This document shows, one piece after another, positions 17,506 through 26,173 of a stretch of 64,000 nt of DNA. Numbering within the stretch: position 1 is the first letter of the stretch; every line of letters starts with the position of its first letter. The position numbers and the translations under genes were made by a program. Below the pieces are notes generated by a model. That model ran no database searches. It was not told the origin of the DNA and saw only the letters and a program-made list of their open reading frames with translations. This stretch comes from Paenibacillus typhae (GTDB lineage: Bacteria; Bacillota; Bacilli; Paenibacillales; Paenibacillaceae), in contig NZ_FNDX01000001.1 in assembly GCF_900099765.1 (NCBI RefSeq), forward strand, positions 363,880-427,879. The letters are read 5' to 3'.

Positions 17506-19587
17506 ATGAATATGGAATATTCGGTGCATTATCAGCCGGGAGACGGGTATCTGGCCTGGCTGCAATACCGCAATCCTGCGGCTGGAGGGGCGGGACGTTA
17601 TCAGGAATACCAGCGGATTGTTGCCGCTGGCCTGGACAATACTGTGCTTCGTACGGCTGCGGACGAGCTGGTTCAAGGCCTTAAGGGAATTACAGGTTTA
17701 GAGATTTCGGTCTCGGAGACAATAGCAGCGTCCCCAAGTATTATTATTGGAACCTTCGGTGCAGACTCAGTGGTTGACGGATTCTTCAGCACGGAGGTAA
17801 GCAATGCTGTTCAAGCGGAAGGTTATGCCATTCAAACCGACAACAAGACCGGCAGTATTGTTATCGGGGCGCTTACCCCTGCAGGTGTATTATATGGCGT
17901 GTTCCATCTGCTGCGGATTATGGGGACAGGAGGTTCTGTCCGGCAGTTGAATATTCTGGAGAATCCGGCCAATCAGCTGCGCATGATCAACCAGTGGGAT
18001 AACATGGACGGGAGTGTCGAGCGGGGGTATGCCGGGCAATCCGTTTTTTATGAGAATAACATGATCACCGGCCAGCTGGAACGGATTCAGGATTACGCCC
18101 GTCTGCTGGCTTCCACCGGCATCAATGCCATAACGATCAATAATGTGAACGTCCACCAGACCGAAAGCCGGCTTCTGACAGATTTCCTGCCGGATGTAGC
18201 GAGGCTGGCAGCGATTTTCCGCAGCTATGCCATCAGGCTGTTTCTGAGCATTAATTACGCCAGCACAATGGAGATCGGTGGTCTTGAGACGGCAGATCCC
18301 CTGGACCCGGACGTCCGCGAGTGGTGGCGGATGACAGCAGCTGCAGTATATGAAGCTATCCCTGATTTCGGGGGATTTCTGGTCAAGGCCGATTCGGAGA
18401 ACCGGCCGGGACCGTTCACCTACGGCAGAGATCATGCAGACGGGGCCAATATGCTGGCTGAAGCGCTGCAGCCGTATGGCGGCATTGTCATCTGGCGCTG
18501 CTTCGTCTACAACTGCAAGCAGGACTGGCGTGACCGTTCCACCGACCGCGCAAGGGCAGCCTATGACCATTTTCAGCCCTTGGACGGACGCTTCATGGAC
18601 AATGTCATTCTGCAGATAAAGAATGGGCCGATTGACTTTCAGGTAAGGGAGCCGGTCTCCCCGCTGCTGGGCGCTATGCCCAAGACGAATCAGGTCATTG
18701 AATTCCAGATTGCCCAGGAGTATACCGGCCAGCAGCGCCACGTGTGCTATCTGGTGCCCCAGTGGAAGGAAATTCTGGATTTTGATACACAGCTTCAGGG
18801 GAAGGGGACGACTGTCCGGCGCATTGTGGATGGTTCCGTTCACGGCAATCCCTACAGCGGCTTTGCTGCCGTCTCTAATATAGGAAATGACAGCAACTGG
18901 ACGGGCCATTTGCTTGCACAGGCTAATTTATACGGTTACGGACGTCTTGCCTGGAATCCCGGGCTGTCTGCCGATGCGATTGCCGGGGAATGGATTACGC
19001 TGACTTTTGGCTTTGCTTCAGCCCATGAACCGTTTCAGCTCCTGTTAAGAATCCTCATGGAATCCTGGGAAATCTATGAATCTTACACGGCCCCGCTGGG
19101 CGTAGGGTTTATGGTGAATCCCGATCATCATTACGGGCCAAATGTGGACGGATATGAGTACTCCATGTGGGGCACCTATCATTTTGCAGATTGCCATGGA
19201 ATGGGTGTTGACCGGACAACAGCTACAGGTACGGGGTATACCTCCCAATATGTGCAGGCCAATATGGAACAATATGAGTCCCTTGACAGCTGTCCGGATG
19301 ACCTGCTGCTGTTCTTCCATCATGTCCCGTATACACATGTGCTGCATTCGGGTAAAACCGTGATCCAGCATATTTATGACACTCATTTTGAAGGCGCAGA
19401 GCGGGCATACGGGCTGCTGTCGGACTGGAAGCTTATGAAGGGACAGGTGGATGATCGGGCGTACAGGCATGTGGAAGAGCGTCTAACGGAGCAGGCCGGG
19501 CACAGTAAAGAATGGCGGGACCGGATCAATACGTACTTCCTCCGGAAAAGCGGTATACCCGACCAGCACGGGAGAACAATCTATTAA
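17506..19587 (+). CDS. aguA: GH67 alpha-glucuronidase
   Basis: This 693-residue cytoplasmic inverting alpha-glucuronidase removes (4-O-methyl)glucuronic acid from the non-reducing end of aldouronic acids. Family motifs are [24 protein letters not shown] with acid E298, and [10 protein letters not shown] with D377. E405 lies 28 residues after D377, the same 79- and 28-residue spacing as E285/D364/E392 of the Geobacillus enzyme (from memory). Length matches the family. There is no signal peptide. The ATG follows AGGAGGATTT. It sits between binding protein and permeases of the aldouronate transporter. Confidence 0.95.
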   Translation: MNMEYSVHYQPGDGYLAWLQYRNPAAGGAGRYQEYQRIVAAGLDNTVLRTAADELVQGLKGITGLEISVSETIAASPSIIIGTFGADSVVDGFFSTEVSNAVQAEGYAIQTDNKTGSIVIGALTPAGVLYGVFHLLRIMGTGGSVRQLNILENPANQLRMINQWDNMDGSVERGYAGQSVFYENNMITGQLERIQDYARLLASTGINAITINNVNVHQTESRLLTDFLPDVARLAAIFRSYAIRLFLSINYASTMEIGGLETADPLDPDVREWWRMTAAAVYEAIPDFGGFLVKADSENRPGPFTYGRDHADGANMLAEALQPYGGIVIWRCFVYNCKQDWRDRSTDRARAAYDHFQPLDGRFMDNVILQIKNGPIDFQVREPVSPLLGAMPKTNQVIEFQIAQEYTGQQRHVCYLVPQWKEILDFDTQLQGKGTTVRRIVDGSVHGNPYSGFAAVSNIGNDSNWTGHLLAQANLYGYGRLAWNPGLSADAIAGEWITLTFGFASAHEPFQLLLRILMESWEIYESYTAPLGVGFMVNPDHHYGPNVDGYEYSMWGTYHFADCHGMGVDRTTATGTGYTSQYVQANMEQYESLDSCPDDLLLFFHHVPYTHVLHSGKTVIQHIYDTHFEGAERAYGLLSDWKLMKGQVDDRAYRHVEERLTEQAGHSKEWRDRINTYFLRKSGIPDQHGRTIY

Positions 19588-19601
19588 TGTTATTACGGGA
19601 A

Positions 19602-19629
19602 AGAGGCGGAGCATTCCGCTTCTTTTTTT
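19602..19629 (+). terminator. Terminator after GH67
   Basis: An AGAGGCGGA/TCCGCTTCT stem (one G-T pair) is followed by a run of Ts. It implies that the permeases have their own promoter in 19630-19759 or rely on read-through. Confidence 0.8.
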
Positions 19630-19759
19630 ATGGCGGGAAGGGCGGGAGACGGTTCGTTTATCGTTATATTTTGAAAGAATTCGAGCATTGCCCTCCTTTA
19701 GCAGGCCATAGGCGGCCTATATACTTAAGGTATAAATTAACCACAAGAGGTGACCACAG

Positions 19760-20722
19760 ATGAACCGTTCCACAGCCGCCATAGCCAAAACTGCTGCGAA
19801 GCCGAAAAAAAGCTCCTATTTCAAAAGCAGATGGAACGCACCGTTAGCAGGCTATTTGTTTATTTCCCCCTGGCTGATCGGGTTTCTAGCGCTTACGGCG
19901 TACCCGTTATTCCTATCCCTGTACTATTCCTTTACCGACTACACCTTGATGCAGCCGATGAAGTGGATCGGAGTCCGCAACTATGAGCGGATCTTTACAG
20001 CAGACCCCAGATTCGTTCAATCCGCCAAGGTAACCTTCACTTATGTGCTCGCTTCCGTACCTTTAAAGCTGATAGCTGCGCTTTTTGTAGCAATGATCCT
20101 CAGCAAGGCGGTTAAGGGGATCAGCATCTACCGCACTGCCATTTATTTTCCCTCACTGATCGGAGGCAGTATCGGGGTTTCGCTGCTCTGGCGCAACATC
20201 TTTGGGGTTGACGGGGTTTTCAACAAGCTGATCGCTGTCTTCGGCTTTGAAGGAAAGGGCTGGATCACAAGTCCTGATACGGCACTTGGCACGCTGATTC
20301 TGCTGACGGTCTGGCAATTCGGCTCAACGATGGTTATTTTTCTGGCAGGCCTGAAGCAAATTCCGAATGATCTGTATGAAGCCTCTTCCGTAGACGGAGC
20401 CAATAAAGTGACCCAATTCTTCAGAATTACGCTGCCGATGCTTTCGCCGATTCTCTATTTCAATCTAATCATGTCTGTTATCAACGCCTTTCAGATGTTT
20501 ACATCCGCATTTGTCATTACGAACGGCGGCCCGATGAATGCTACTTATGTGTATGCAATGTATTTGTATGAAAGAGCGTTCAGCCGTTACGAGCTGGGGT
20601 ATGCTTCGGCGCTCGCCTGGATTATGCTCTTGGCCATCATCGCAGCTACGCTGCTGATCTCTTATACCTCGAAATATTGGGTATTCTATGAAGCTGACAC
20701 TGGAGGGAGAAAACGTAAATGA
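19760..20722 (+). CDS. ABC transporter permease, LplB/UgpA-like (CUT1)
   Basis: This 320-residue permease has a cytoplasmic N-terminal tail rich in Lys and six membrane segments. The EAA loop is YEASSVDGANKVTQFFRI. AGAGGTG precedes the ATG. The last 4 bases overlap the next permease (ATGA). Together with the binding protein at 16080 it would import aldouronates. Confidence 0.92.
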   Translation: MNRSTAAIAKTAAKPKKSSYFKSRWNAPLAGYLFISPWLIGFLALTAYPLFLSLYYSFTDYTLMQPMKWIGVRNYERIFTADPRFVQSAKVTFTYVLASVPLKLIAALFVAMILSKAVKGISIYRTAIYFPSLIGGSIGVSLLWRNIFGVDGVFNKLIAVFGFEGKGWITSPDTALGTLILLTVWQFGSTMVIFLAGLKQIPNDLYEASSVDGANKVTQFFRITLPMLSPILYFNLIMSVINAFQMFTSAFVITNGGPMNATYVYAMYLYERAFSRYELGYASALAWIMLLAIIAATLLISYTSKYWVFYEADTGGRKRK

Positions 20723-21564
20723 CCACATTAAAGGTAAAGCCGGTTCTTCGTCATCTTTTTATGATTCTCTTCAGCTTTGTGATGGTCTATCCGGTGATCT
20801 GGTGGATCGGCGCATCGCTGAAGCATACTACGGAGCTAAACTCGCCGTCCATTTTTCCGTCTGTTCCGCAGTGGAGCAACTTCAGCGACGGCTGGAATTC
20901 GGTTCCCGGACATACATTCACCGATTTCTATCTGAATACGTTCGGCCTTGAGCTGGCAGTCATTGTCGTAACACTGTTATCTACTACGCTGGTTGCCTTC
21001 GGGTTTGCGAGACTGGATTTTCCGCTTAAAAACTTCTGGTTCTCCATCCTGATGCTAACTTTGATGATGCCCGGACAGGTGCTGATCATTCCCCAGTATG
21101 CGCTGTTTTATCAGCTTGGCTGGGTAAATACGTATCTCCCGTTCATTATCCCCCATCTTCTCGCGGGCGGGGCAGGCGGCAGCTTCTTCGTCTTCCTGCT
21201 GATCCAGTTTATACGCGGCGTTCCCAGAGAGCTTGACGAATCTGCCAAAATAGACGGCTGCTCCTGGTTCGGCATCTTCTGGAGAGTGGTGATGCCGCTT
21301 GCTTTTCCGGCAATTGTAACCGTGACGATCTTCTGCTTCCTGTGGAACTGGGATGACTTCCTGGGCCATCTCCTGTATATCAACACGGTAGACAAGTATA
21401 CGGTCGGTCTGGCGCTCCGGATGATTAATGATTCCCAATCCGCCCAGGAATGGGGCCAGCTGCTTGCCATGTCACTTGTATCGATCCTTCCGGCAACCAT
21501 CGTGTTCATGTTCCTTCAGAAGTATTTCGTGGAAGGGATTGCAACTACGGGAATTAAAGGATAA
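20719..21564 (+). CDS. ABC transporter permease, YtcP/UgpE-like (CUT1)
   Basis: This 281-residue partner permease is translationally coupled by a 4-base overlap. The EAA motif is DESAKIDGCSWFGIFWRV. Six membrane segments are visible, and it ends FVEGIATTGIKG, the usual end of this group. Confidence 0.92.
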   Translation: MTTLKVKPVLRHLFMILFSFVMVYPVIWWIGASLKHTTELNSPSIFPSVPQWSNFSDGWNSVPGHTFTDFYLNTFGLELAVIVVTLLSTTLVAFGFARLDFPLKNFWFSILMLTLMMPGQVLIIPQYALFYQLGWVNTYLPFIIPHLLAGGAGGSFFVFLLIQFIRGVPRELDESAKIDGCSWFGIFWRVVMPLAFPAIVTVTIFCFLWNWDDFLGHLLYINTVDKYTVGLALRMINDSQSAQEWGQLLAMSLVSILPATIVFMFLQKYFVEGIATTGIKG

Positions 21565-21655
21565 GATGTAAAAAACATTGGTCTGTTAACGGTAAAGCCT
21601 CGAATCTCTTTCGCTGCTTTACCGTTTATTTTGTCTGAACCGGAGCCGGAGGGAA

Positions 21656-23293
21656 GTGAAGCAACTGACAAATCCTTTTAAAAAATATAGAATCGACCGG
21701 CTGTTTTTTCATAGCTTTGCCATCGTGCTGATTGCAGTAATCGGGGTTACCGCATGGACCAGCTACAGCAATTCTTCCAAGGCGCTTGTAAAGACGACAT
21801 CCCATTACCAGCAGCAGCTGCTGGATGAGCTTAATAATGAAATAACAACCAAGCTGGTCATGATTGAGCAGATTTCCCTGTCCAGCACCCGTGACAGTGA
21901 ACTGACCAATTTTCTCCTGAACAGGCAGGATGAATTCGAGAGGTACCGGAGGCGTGCAGGTGTGGAGAGCGCACTCGCGAATCTGACCTATGCGATTCCG
22001 CTGATCCAGGGCATAGATCTCTATATGGATAACCCCATCTTCAGTGAACGGCAAAATTATATACAATTCCGCAGCCTTAATGATCTGAACAAGCAGGAGG
22101 GAATCAGGTGTCTGGAGAAAAGCGACTTCTGCTGGTCCAAAGAATATAATTTATCTACTTCGCAGGGGGATGTTCCTGTACTCAGCTTTTTCAGAAAAAT
22201 AGTGTATGAGAATGACTATCTTGGCGTCCTGATGATCCACATCAAAGCTGGCGAAATCCGGAAGATCTTAACAGGGAATTCAGACGGCTCCAACCGGATC
22301 ATGGCAGACAGCGAAGGCCGGCAGATTATGAAGATCGGCGATACGCTGGCCCAGGACGACTGGCCGCAGTGGATCGATCTGAGGAGTAACAGCTCAGGGT
22401 ATGTGCATATTCCGGCAAAGGACGGATCACGCGATACGCTGCTTGTCTACTCCAGAATGGATAATTCCATCTGGACGCTCATAGAGTTTACTTCCTGGAA
22501 GCAAATCACGGCAAGCAGTCTGAAGCTGGCAGAATGGATCGGTCTGATCGGAATTGGTGCAGTGCTGCTGGTTGTGCTGCTGACCCATTTTTTGAGCAGG
22601 CAGTTTACCAAGCCGATCAAGAAGCTTGTAAATGCGATGCGGGTATATTCCGTGGGCGGGGATAACGTGGAGCTCCCTTCAGATTATGAAAATGAATTCG
22701 GGTATTTATTCGCGGGCTACCGTAAGCAGAATGAGCGGATTGAAGAGCTGTACCTTTCGCTGGAGCGCCGCTACGAGCAGCAGCGCAAAGCTGAAATTGA
22801 AGCGCTTCAGGCCAATATTAATCCGCATTTCCTGTATAACATGCTGGATCAGCTTAACTGGATGGCGATTGAGGCCGGCCAGGATGAGTTAAGCCGGATT
22901 CTGGAGCTGATGGGCCGGATGTTCCGGATCGGATTGTCCAACGGGAACAGCTTCATCACCATTGCCGATGAACTTTTGCATATTAATTGTTATCTTGAAA
23001 TCCAGCAGCTGCGCTGGGGGGAGGGTCTGGAATATAGCATTGAAGCTTCCTCAGCTCTTCAGACTTTATACATTCCCAAGCTTACGCTGCAGCCGTTTGT
23101 TGAGAATTCGATCGTCCATGGCTTTAACAAGCAGCGGAGCGGCTATGTCTCTATTAAGATGGAGCAAAGCGGTGATAAGCTGCAGATCAGGATTGAGGAT
23201 AACGGGTCTGGACTGAAGCAGCCTGAAGAAAGGCCGCATAACCGGCACACCGGAGGTTATGGCGTCCGCAATGTGAGAGAACGGATTGACTGA
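21656..23293 (+). CDS. YesM-like sensor histidine kinase, prematurely stopped by in-frame TGA
   Basis: This kinase has TM1 at about residues 18-33, an extracellular sensor region and TM2 at about 285-305. HAMP is followed by the YesM-type histidine H391 in NINPHFLYN and an HATPase domain (N box ENSIVHGF, G1 box DNGSGL, GGYGVRN). TGA at codon 546 (23291-23293) falls in the conserved RID-L-YFG stretch. The same frame then continues for 35 more residues to TAA at 23399, encoding the missing last strands with EGGTRVLITLP. One TTA-to-TGA (or TTG-to-TGA) change would explain it. As read, the kinase lacks the G2-box end of its ATP lid and may be inactive. GTG at 21656 follows GGAGGGAA. Confidence 0.85.
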   Translation: MKQLTNPFKKYRIDRLFFHSFAIVLIAVIGVTAWTSYSNSSKALVKTTSHYQQQLLDELNNEITTKLVMIEQISLSSTRDSELTNFLLNRQDEFERYRRRAGVESALANLTYAIPLIQGIDLYMDNPIFSERQNYIQFRSLNDLNKQEGIRCLEKSDFCWSKEYNLSTSQGDVPVLSFFRKIVYENDYLGVLMIHIKAGEIRKILTGNSDGSNRIMADSEGRQIMKIGDTLAQDDWPQWIDLRSNSSGYVHIPAKDGSRDTLLVYSRMDNSIWTLIEFTSWKQITASSLKLAEWIGLIGIGAVLLVVLLTHFLSRQFTKPIKKLVNAMRVYSVGGDNVELPSDYENEFGYLFAGYRKQNERIEELYLSLERRYEQQRKAEIEALQANINPHFLYNMLDQLNWMAIEAGQDELSRILELMGRMFRIGLSNGNSFITIADELLHINCYLEIQQLRWGEGLEYSIEASSALQTLYIPKLTLQPFVENSIVHGFNKQRSGYVSIKMEQSGDKLQIRIEDNGSGLKQPEERPHNRHTGGYGVRNVRERID

Positions 23294-23401
23294 TATTTCG
23301 GAGCAGGCTATGGCATTGTTCTGGAGGACCGGGAAGAGGGCGGAACAAGAGTGCTGATTACACTGCCGCTGCTGGCAGAGCCTCCAGCCAGTAAGGAATA
23401 A
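23294..23401 (+). pseudogene. Detached C-terminus of the YesM-like kinase
   Basis: After the TGA the same frame encodes 35 residues starting YFGAGYGIVLE and including EEGGTRVLITLPLL. They align with the C-terminus of the intact kinase at 4806 (YGAAYGIELF ... GEGTDVILALPLP). No start codon or ribosome site makes this an independent gene. Confidence 0.85.
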
Positions 23402-23500
23402 TTACTGGCAGACTGGTATAGGGCAAAAGGCTATGCTGATTTATCGTAAGCGCTTCCTTTGGGAGCGTGCTTTCGCTAAAGGAGTTAAGGGGGAAGAGCC

Positions 23501-25123
23501 ATGTGGAAAATCGCAATCATTGATGATGAACGGCAGGTTCTTAAGGGAATGAAAAGTGCGATACCCTGGGATGAGCTGGGAGCCGAATGGGCTGGAGAGG
23601 CGATGAACGGAGAAGACGGGCTGGAGGTTATCCGCAGAACTCTGCCGGATATAGTAATCACTGACTTGTATATGCCGGTCATGAGCGGTCTGGATATGAT
23701 GGAGCGGCTCCGAAAGGAAGGCTTCCAGGGTAAAATCATTATCCTGAGCGGCTATTCCGATTTCGAGCATGCCAGGCAGGCCCTGCGGTTTCAGGTGACC
23801 GACTATGTATCCAAGCCCATCAGCCTGCCGACTTTAAAATCCATTCTGGGCAAGGTCATACAGGAGCTTGAGGCAGAGGAGGAAAAGCGTATCCGCCAAT
23901 GGGAGCTTGAATTCAAAATGACGCTGTATGAGCCTTTTGTAGAAAAGGAGTGGGTCCGCTCGGCTGCTGTCGGTACGCTCGACTCTGCGTACAGGGACAG
24001 CATGCGTCTTCCGCCGGCCTACCAATACTGGCAGGAACGCAGGCATGTTACAGTCGGGATCGAGCTGATCCGGGATGAACGGGCCAAGTGTCTATCCGTC
24101 TCGGACTGGAATCTGTTCCGCTTTGCGGTCAGCAACATCGCCTGTGAAGTGACGCGCAGGATGTTCCCGGATCTGGAATACACGGAGCTGCACAGTACCA
24201 GGGCATTACTGATTATTCATCCGGGGGCAGAGCAGCAGGAACAGCTGGAATACAGGCTTGATGAGCTTGGTATCAGGCTGACCGACAGTATAGGCAGTTA
24301 TCTTAAGCTTGTTACCCGTATAGGAATCGGGGGAGTAAAGAATTGCTGGACAAGGCTCTCCGACTCGACGGAGGAGGCGTTCCGGGCCATGGACCAGACT
24401 GATTTACGGTCCGCTTCGGGTCATGAGGTGTACAGGTACAGGGAGAGCAGCGGCAGCGGCGCACCGGTTAAGGTCGCCCTCTTTCCTGTGAAATTTTCTT
24501 ATAAACTTGCAGCAGCAATGAAAGCCTCACAGGAAACAGAAGCCCATGACCTTGTGCTGGACTATATAACGGAGATGAAAAAGCAAGAAGGGATTTCCCA
24601 GGGATATGTACAGATGCTTGGGAGCGAGCTGTGGGGCATTATAGCCTACTCACTTTATGAATCCGGATTCGTTCTGGATGATCTGTTCACCAATGACCTG
24701 ATCGCCAAGGAGATCAGCGGCCTTGTTGTGCCGGATCAGCTGGCCAGCTGGCTTATGGACAAAATCAGCAAAATCTGCAGCAGCAGACAATGGAAGGGAA
24801 GCAGCAAGCACCGGCAGGTGGTCGATTTCATGACCAGCTATATCCACGAGCATTATGCGGAGGAGCTCACCCTCGCCGAGCTTTCGGATAAAGTATTCAT
24901 CTCGCGGAATCATCTGTCTATCATTTTCAAGAATATTACCGGAGAGACGTTTAACAACTATTTGACCCGGGTACGCATCGAGAAGGCGCGTGAGCTCTTA
25001 ATGGAGCGGAACATGCTGGTGTATGAAGTGGCGGAACGGGTCGGCTACAGAAACATTCCCTATTTCAGTACACTGTTCAAAAAGATTACCGGCATGAATC
25101 CGACAGAACTGATAAAAAACTGA
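23501..25123 (+). CDS. YesN-type response regulator (REC + middle domain + AraC HTH)
   Basis: This 540-residue full-length YesN-type regulator has a receiver with D55 (IVITDLYMPVMSG), a central region of about 300 residues, and a C-terminal AraC double HTH (FISRNHLSIIFKNITGET ... IPYFSTLFKKITGM). It lies about 100 bases after the end of the full-length kinase frame, so it is the cognate regulator. It probably controls the aldouronate transporter, GH67 and perhaps the SLH enzyme through the shared promoter element. GGGGGAAGAG precedes the ATG. The kinase lesion leaves open whether it is still signal-controlled. Confidence 0.92.
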   Translation: MWKIAIIDDERQVLKGMKSAIPWDELGAEWAGEAMNGEDGLEVIRRTLPDIVITDLYMPVMSGLDMMERLRKEGFQGKIIILSGYSDFEHARQALRFQVTDYVSKPISLPTLKSILGKVIQELEAEEEKRIRQWELEFKMTLYEPFVEKEWVRSAAVGTLDSAYRDSMRLPPAYQYWQERRHVTVGIELIRDERAKCLSVSDWNLFRFAVSNIACEVTRRMFPDLEYTELHSTRALLIIHPGAEQQEQLEYRLDELGIRLTDSIGSYLKLVTRIGIGGVKNCWTRLSDSTEEAFRAMDQTDLRSASGHEVYRYRESSGSGAPVKVALFPVKFSYKLAAAMKASQETEAHDLVLDYITEMKKQEGISQGYVQMLGSELWGIIAYSLYESGFVLDDLFTNDLIAKEISGLVVPDQLASWLMDKISKICSSRQWKGSSKHRQVVDFMTSYIHEHYAEELTLAELSDKVFISRNHLSIIFKNITGETFNNYLTRVRIEKARELLMERNMLVYEVAERVGYRNIPYFSTLFKKITGMNPTELIKN

Positions 25124-25171
25124 CTCCGCGTAATGGCATGCCCCAATAAATACGAAAATTCAAGCCTATAG

Positions 25172-25208
25172 CGCAAGCCCTCTACTCTGGAGGACTTGCG
25201 TTTTTTTT
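25172..25208. terminator. Bidirectional terminator between YesN and AraC
   Basis: CGCAAG/CTTGCG arms with inner CTC/GAG pairs are followed by a run of eight or more Ts on the plus strand. It overlaps the last codons of the convergent AraC gene. Confidence 0.8.
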
Positions 25209-26039
25209 GGCATACCTGCCGGGGGATATTCCCGTGACCCTGGTAAAACTACGGATAAAATTCGCATAATCGCTGAAACCGGATTGATAGCAGGCTTCGG
25301 TAATGCTTAGCCCTTCTCCCAGCAAGGATTTGGCGAGTGCGATGCGGCGGTCCAGGATATAGGAACGGAGGGTTAGTCCGGTATGTTTTTTGAACTGGCG
25401 GCTGATATAGGTGCTGTTCAAATGAAACAGGCCGGCAAGCTGTTCCAATGTGATGTCCTCCGCAAGATGTCCTTCAATATAGTCCATTGTTTGGCGTACC
25501 AGTGCAGGCATAATATCTGCCGGGATAAAGCTGGCCTGCTGAAAAACCGTATTGGCCAGCACCAGGAGCTGAGCGATGCAGCAATTGGCCTGAATATCTG
25601 TACCATACGCATCAGAGGAAAGGGCCTGTTCCAGTTCACCGGTAAGCTGCAGGAATTGCTCCAGCTGCGCTTGCGTTAGATGAACAATGTTTCCTTTTCC
25701 CATTGGCCGGTAGTGGAAGCACGCGGATAAAAGTGTGGCCGGAGTAGAGAGGCGATGCAGATAGGATTTTTGAAGATTAATGGTAATCCGTTCATATTCG
25801 GTATCATCCAGGCTGAAGGAGCGGTGCATTTCTTCCGGGCTGATGACAATCAAATCACCGGGCTGCAGGCGGTAGCAGCTGTTTTCAATATAGAAATTGA
25901 CGTTGCCGCGGAGAAACAGGTATAGCTCATAAGCTTCGTGCCGGTGATAGAAGGTCCCCATATTGTAAGTAGTGGTCCTGTGCAGGTAGAGGAAATCCTT
26001 ATGGATAAAATCATATCGAAGCTCGACAGGCTCGTTCAC
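25182..26039 (-). CDS. AraC family transcriptional regulator with cupin sensor domain
   Basis: This 285-residue regulator has an N-terminal AraC-binding cupin (FYHRHEAYELYLFLRG, then LQPGDLIVISPEEMHR) and a C-terminal double HTH (LNSTYISRQFKKHTGLT, YANFIRSFTRVTGISPG). It is a close paralog of the regulator at 28207; the two bracket the unrecognised enzyme gene. GTG at 26039 follows CAGGAGG. It is divergent from the 26174 gene, which it probably controls through sites in the 134-base gap. Confidence 0.9.
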   Translation of the reverse strand: MNEPVELRYDFIHKDFLYLHRTTTYNMGTFYHRHEAYELYLFLRGNVNFYIENSCYRLQPGDLIVISPEEMHRSFSLDDTEYERITINLQKSYLHRLSTPATLLSACFHYRPMGKGNIVHLTQAQLEQFLQLTGELEQALSSDAYGTDIQANCCIAQLLVLANTVFQQASFIPADIMPALVRQTMDYIEGHLAEDITLEQLAGLFHLNSTYISRQFKKHTGLTLRSYILDRRIALAKSLLGEGLSITEACYQSGFSDYANFIRSFTRVTGISPGRYAKKNASPPE

Positions 26040-26124
26040 TTTGCAGCCTCCTGATCTGTTCGCGCAATAAATACTGCGGAAACCGCAATGATTATTCGCT
26101 GAAGGTACTTTAAAATGTCAATAT

Positions 26125-26138
26125 CCTAACATGTTAGG
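26125..26138. promoter_or_regulatory. 14-bp perfect palindrome in the AraC/unknown-enzyme gap
   Basis: CCTAACATGTTAGG lies between divergent genes. A smaller TGCGG-AAA-CCGCA inverted repeat lies at 26075-26087. Such symmetry is unusual for an AraC site and hints at a dimeric regulator of another family. Confidence 0.5.
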
Positions 26139-26173
26139 TTGATAAATACAAGTGCTTTGTGGCATGAAGCAGA

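Noticed and set aside
17890..18909. 339-codon minus-strand ORF opposite GH67
   Set aside because: The plus strand encodes all GH67 catalytic motifs here; the reverse frame is a shadow.
23291..23293. TGA as selenocysteine in the kinase
   Set aside because: The position is not a catalytic cysteine site in this family and no SECIS-like structure is evident; a nonsense change is simpler.
23450..23464. cre site in front of the YesN gene (CGTAAGCGCTTCCT)
   Set aside because: Three or more mismatches to the consensus, including the flanking TG/CA bases.
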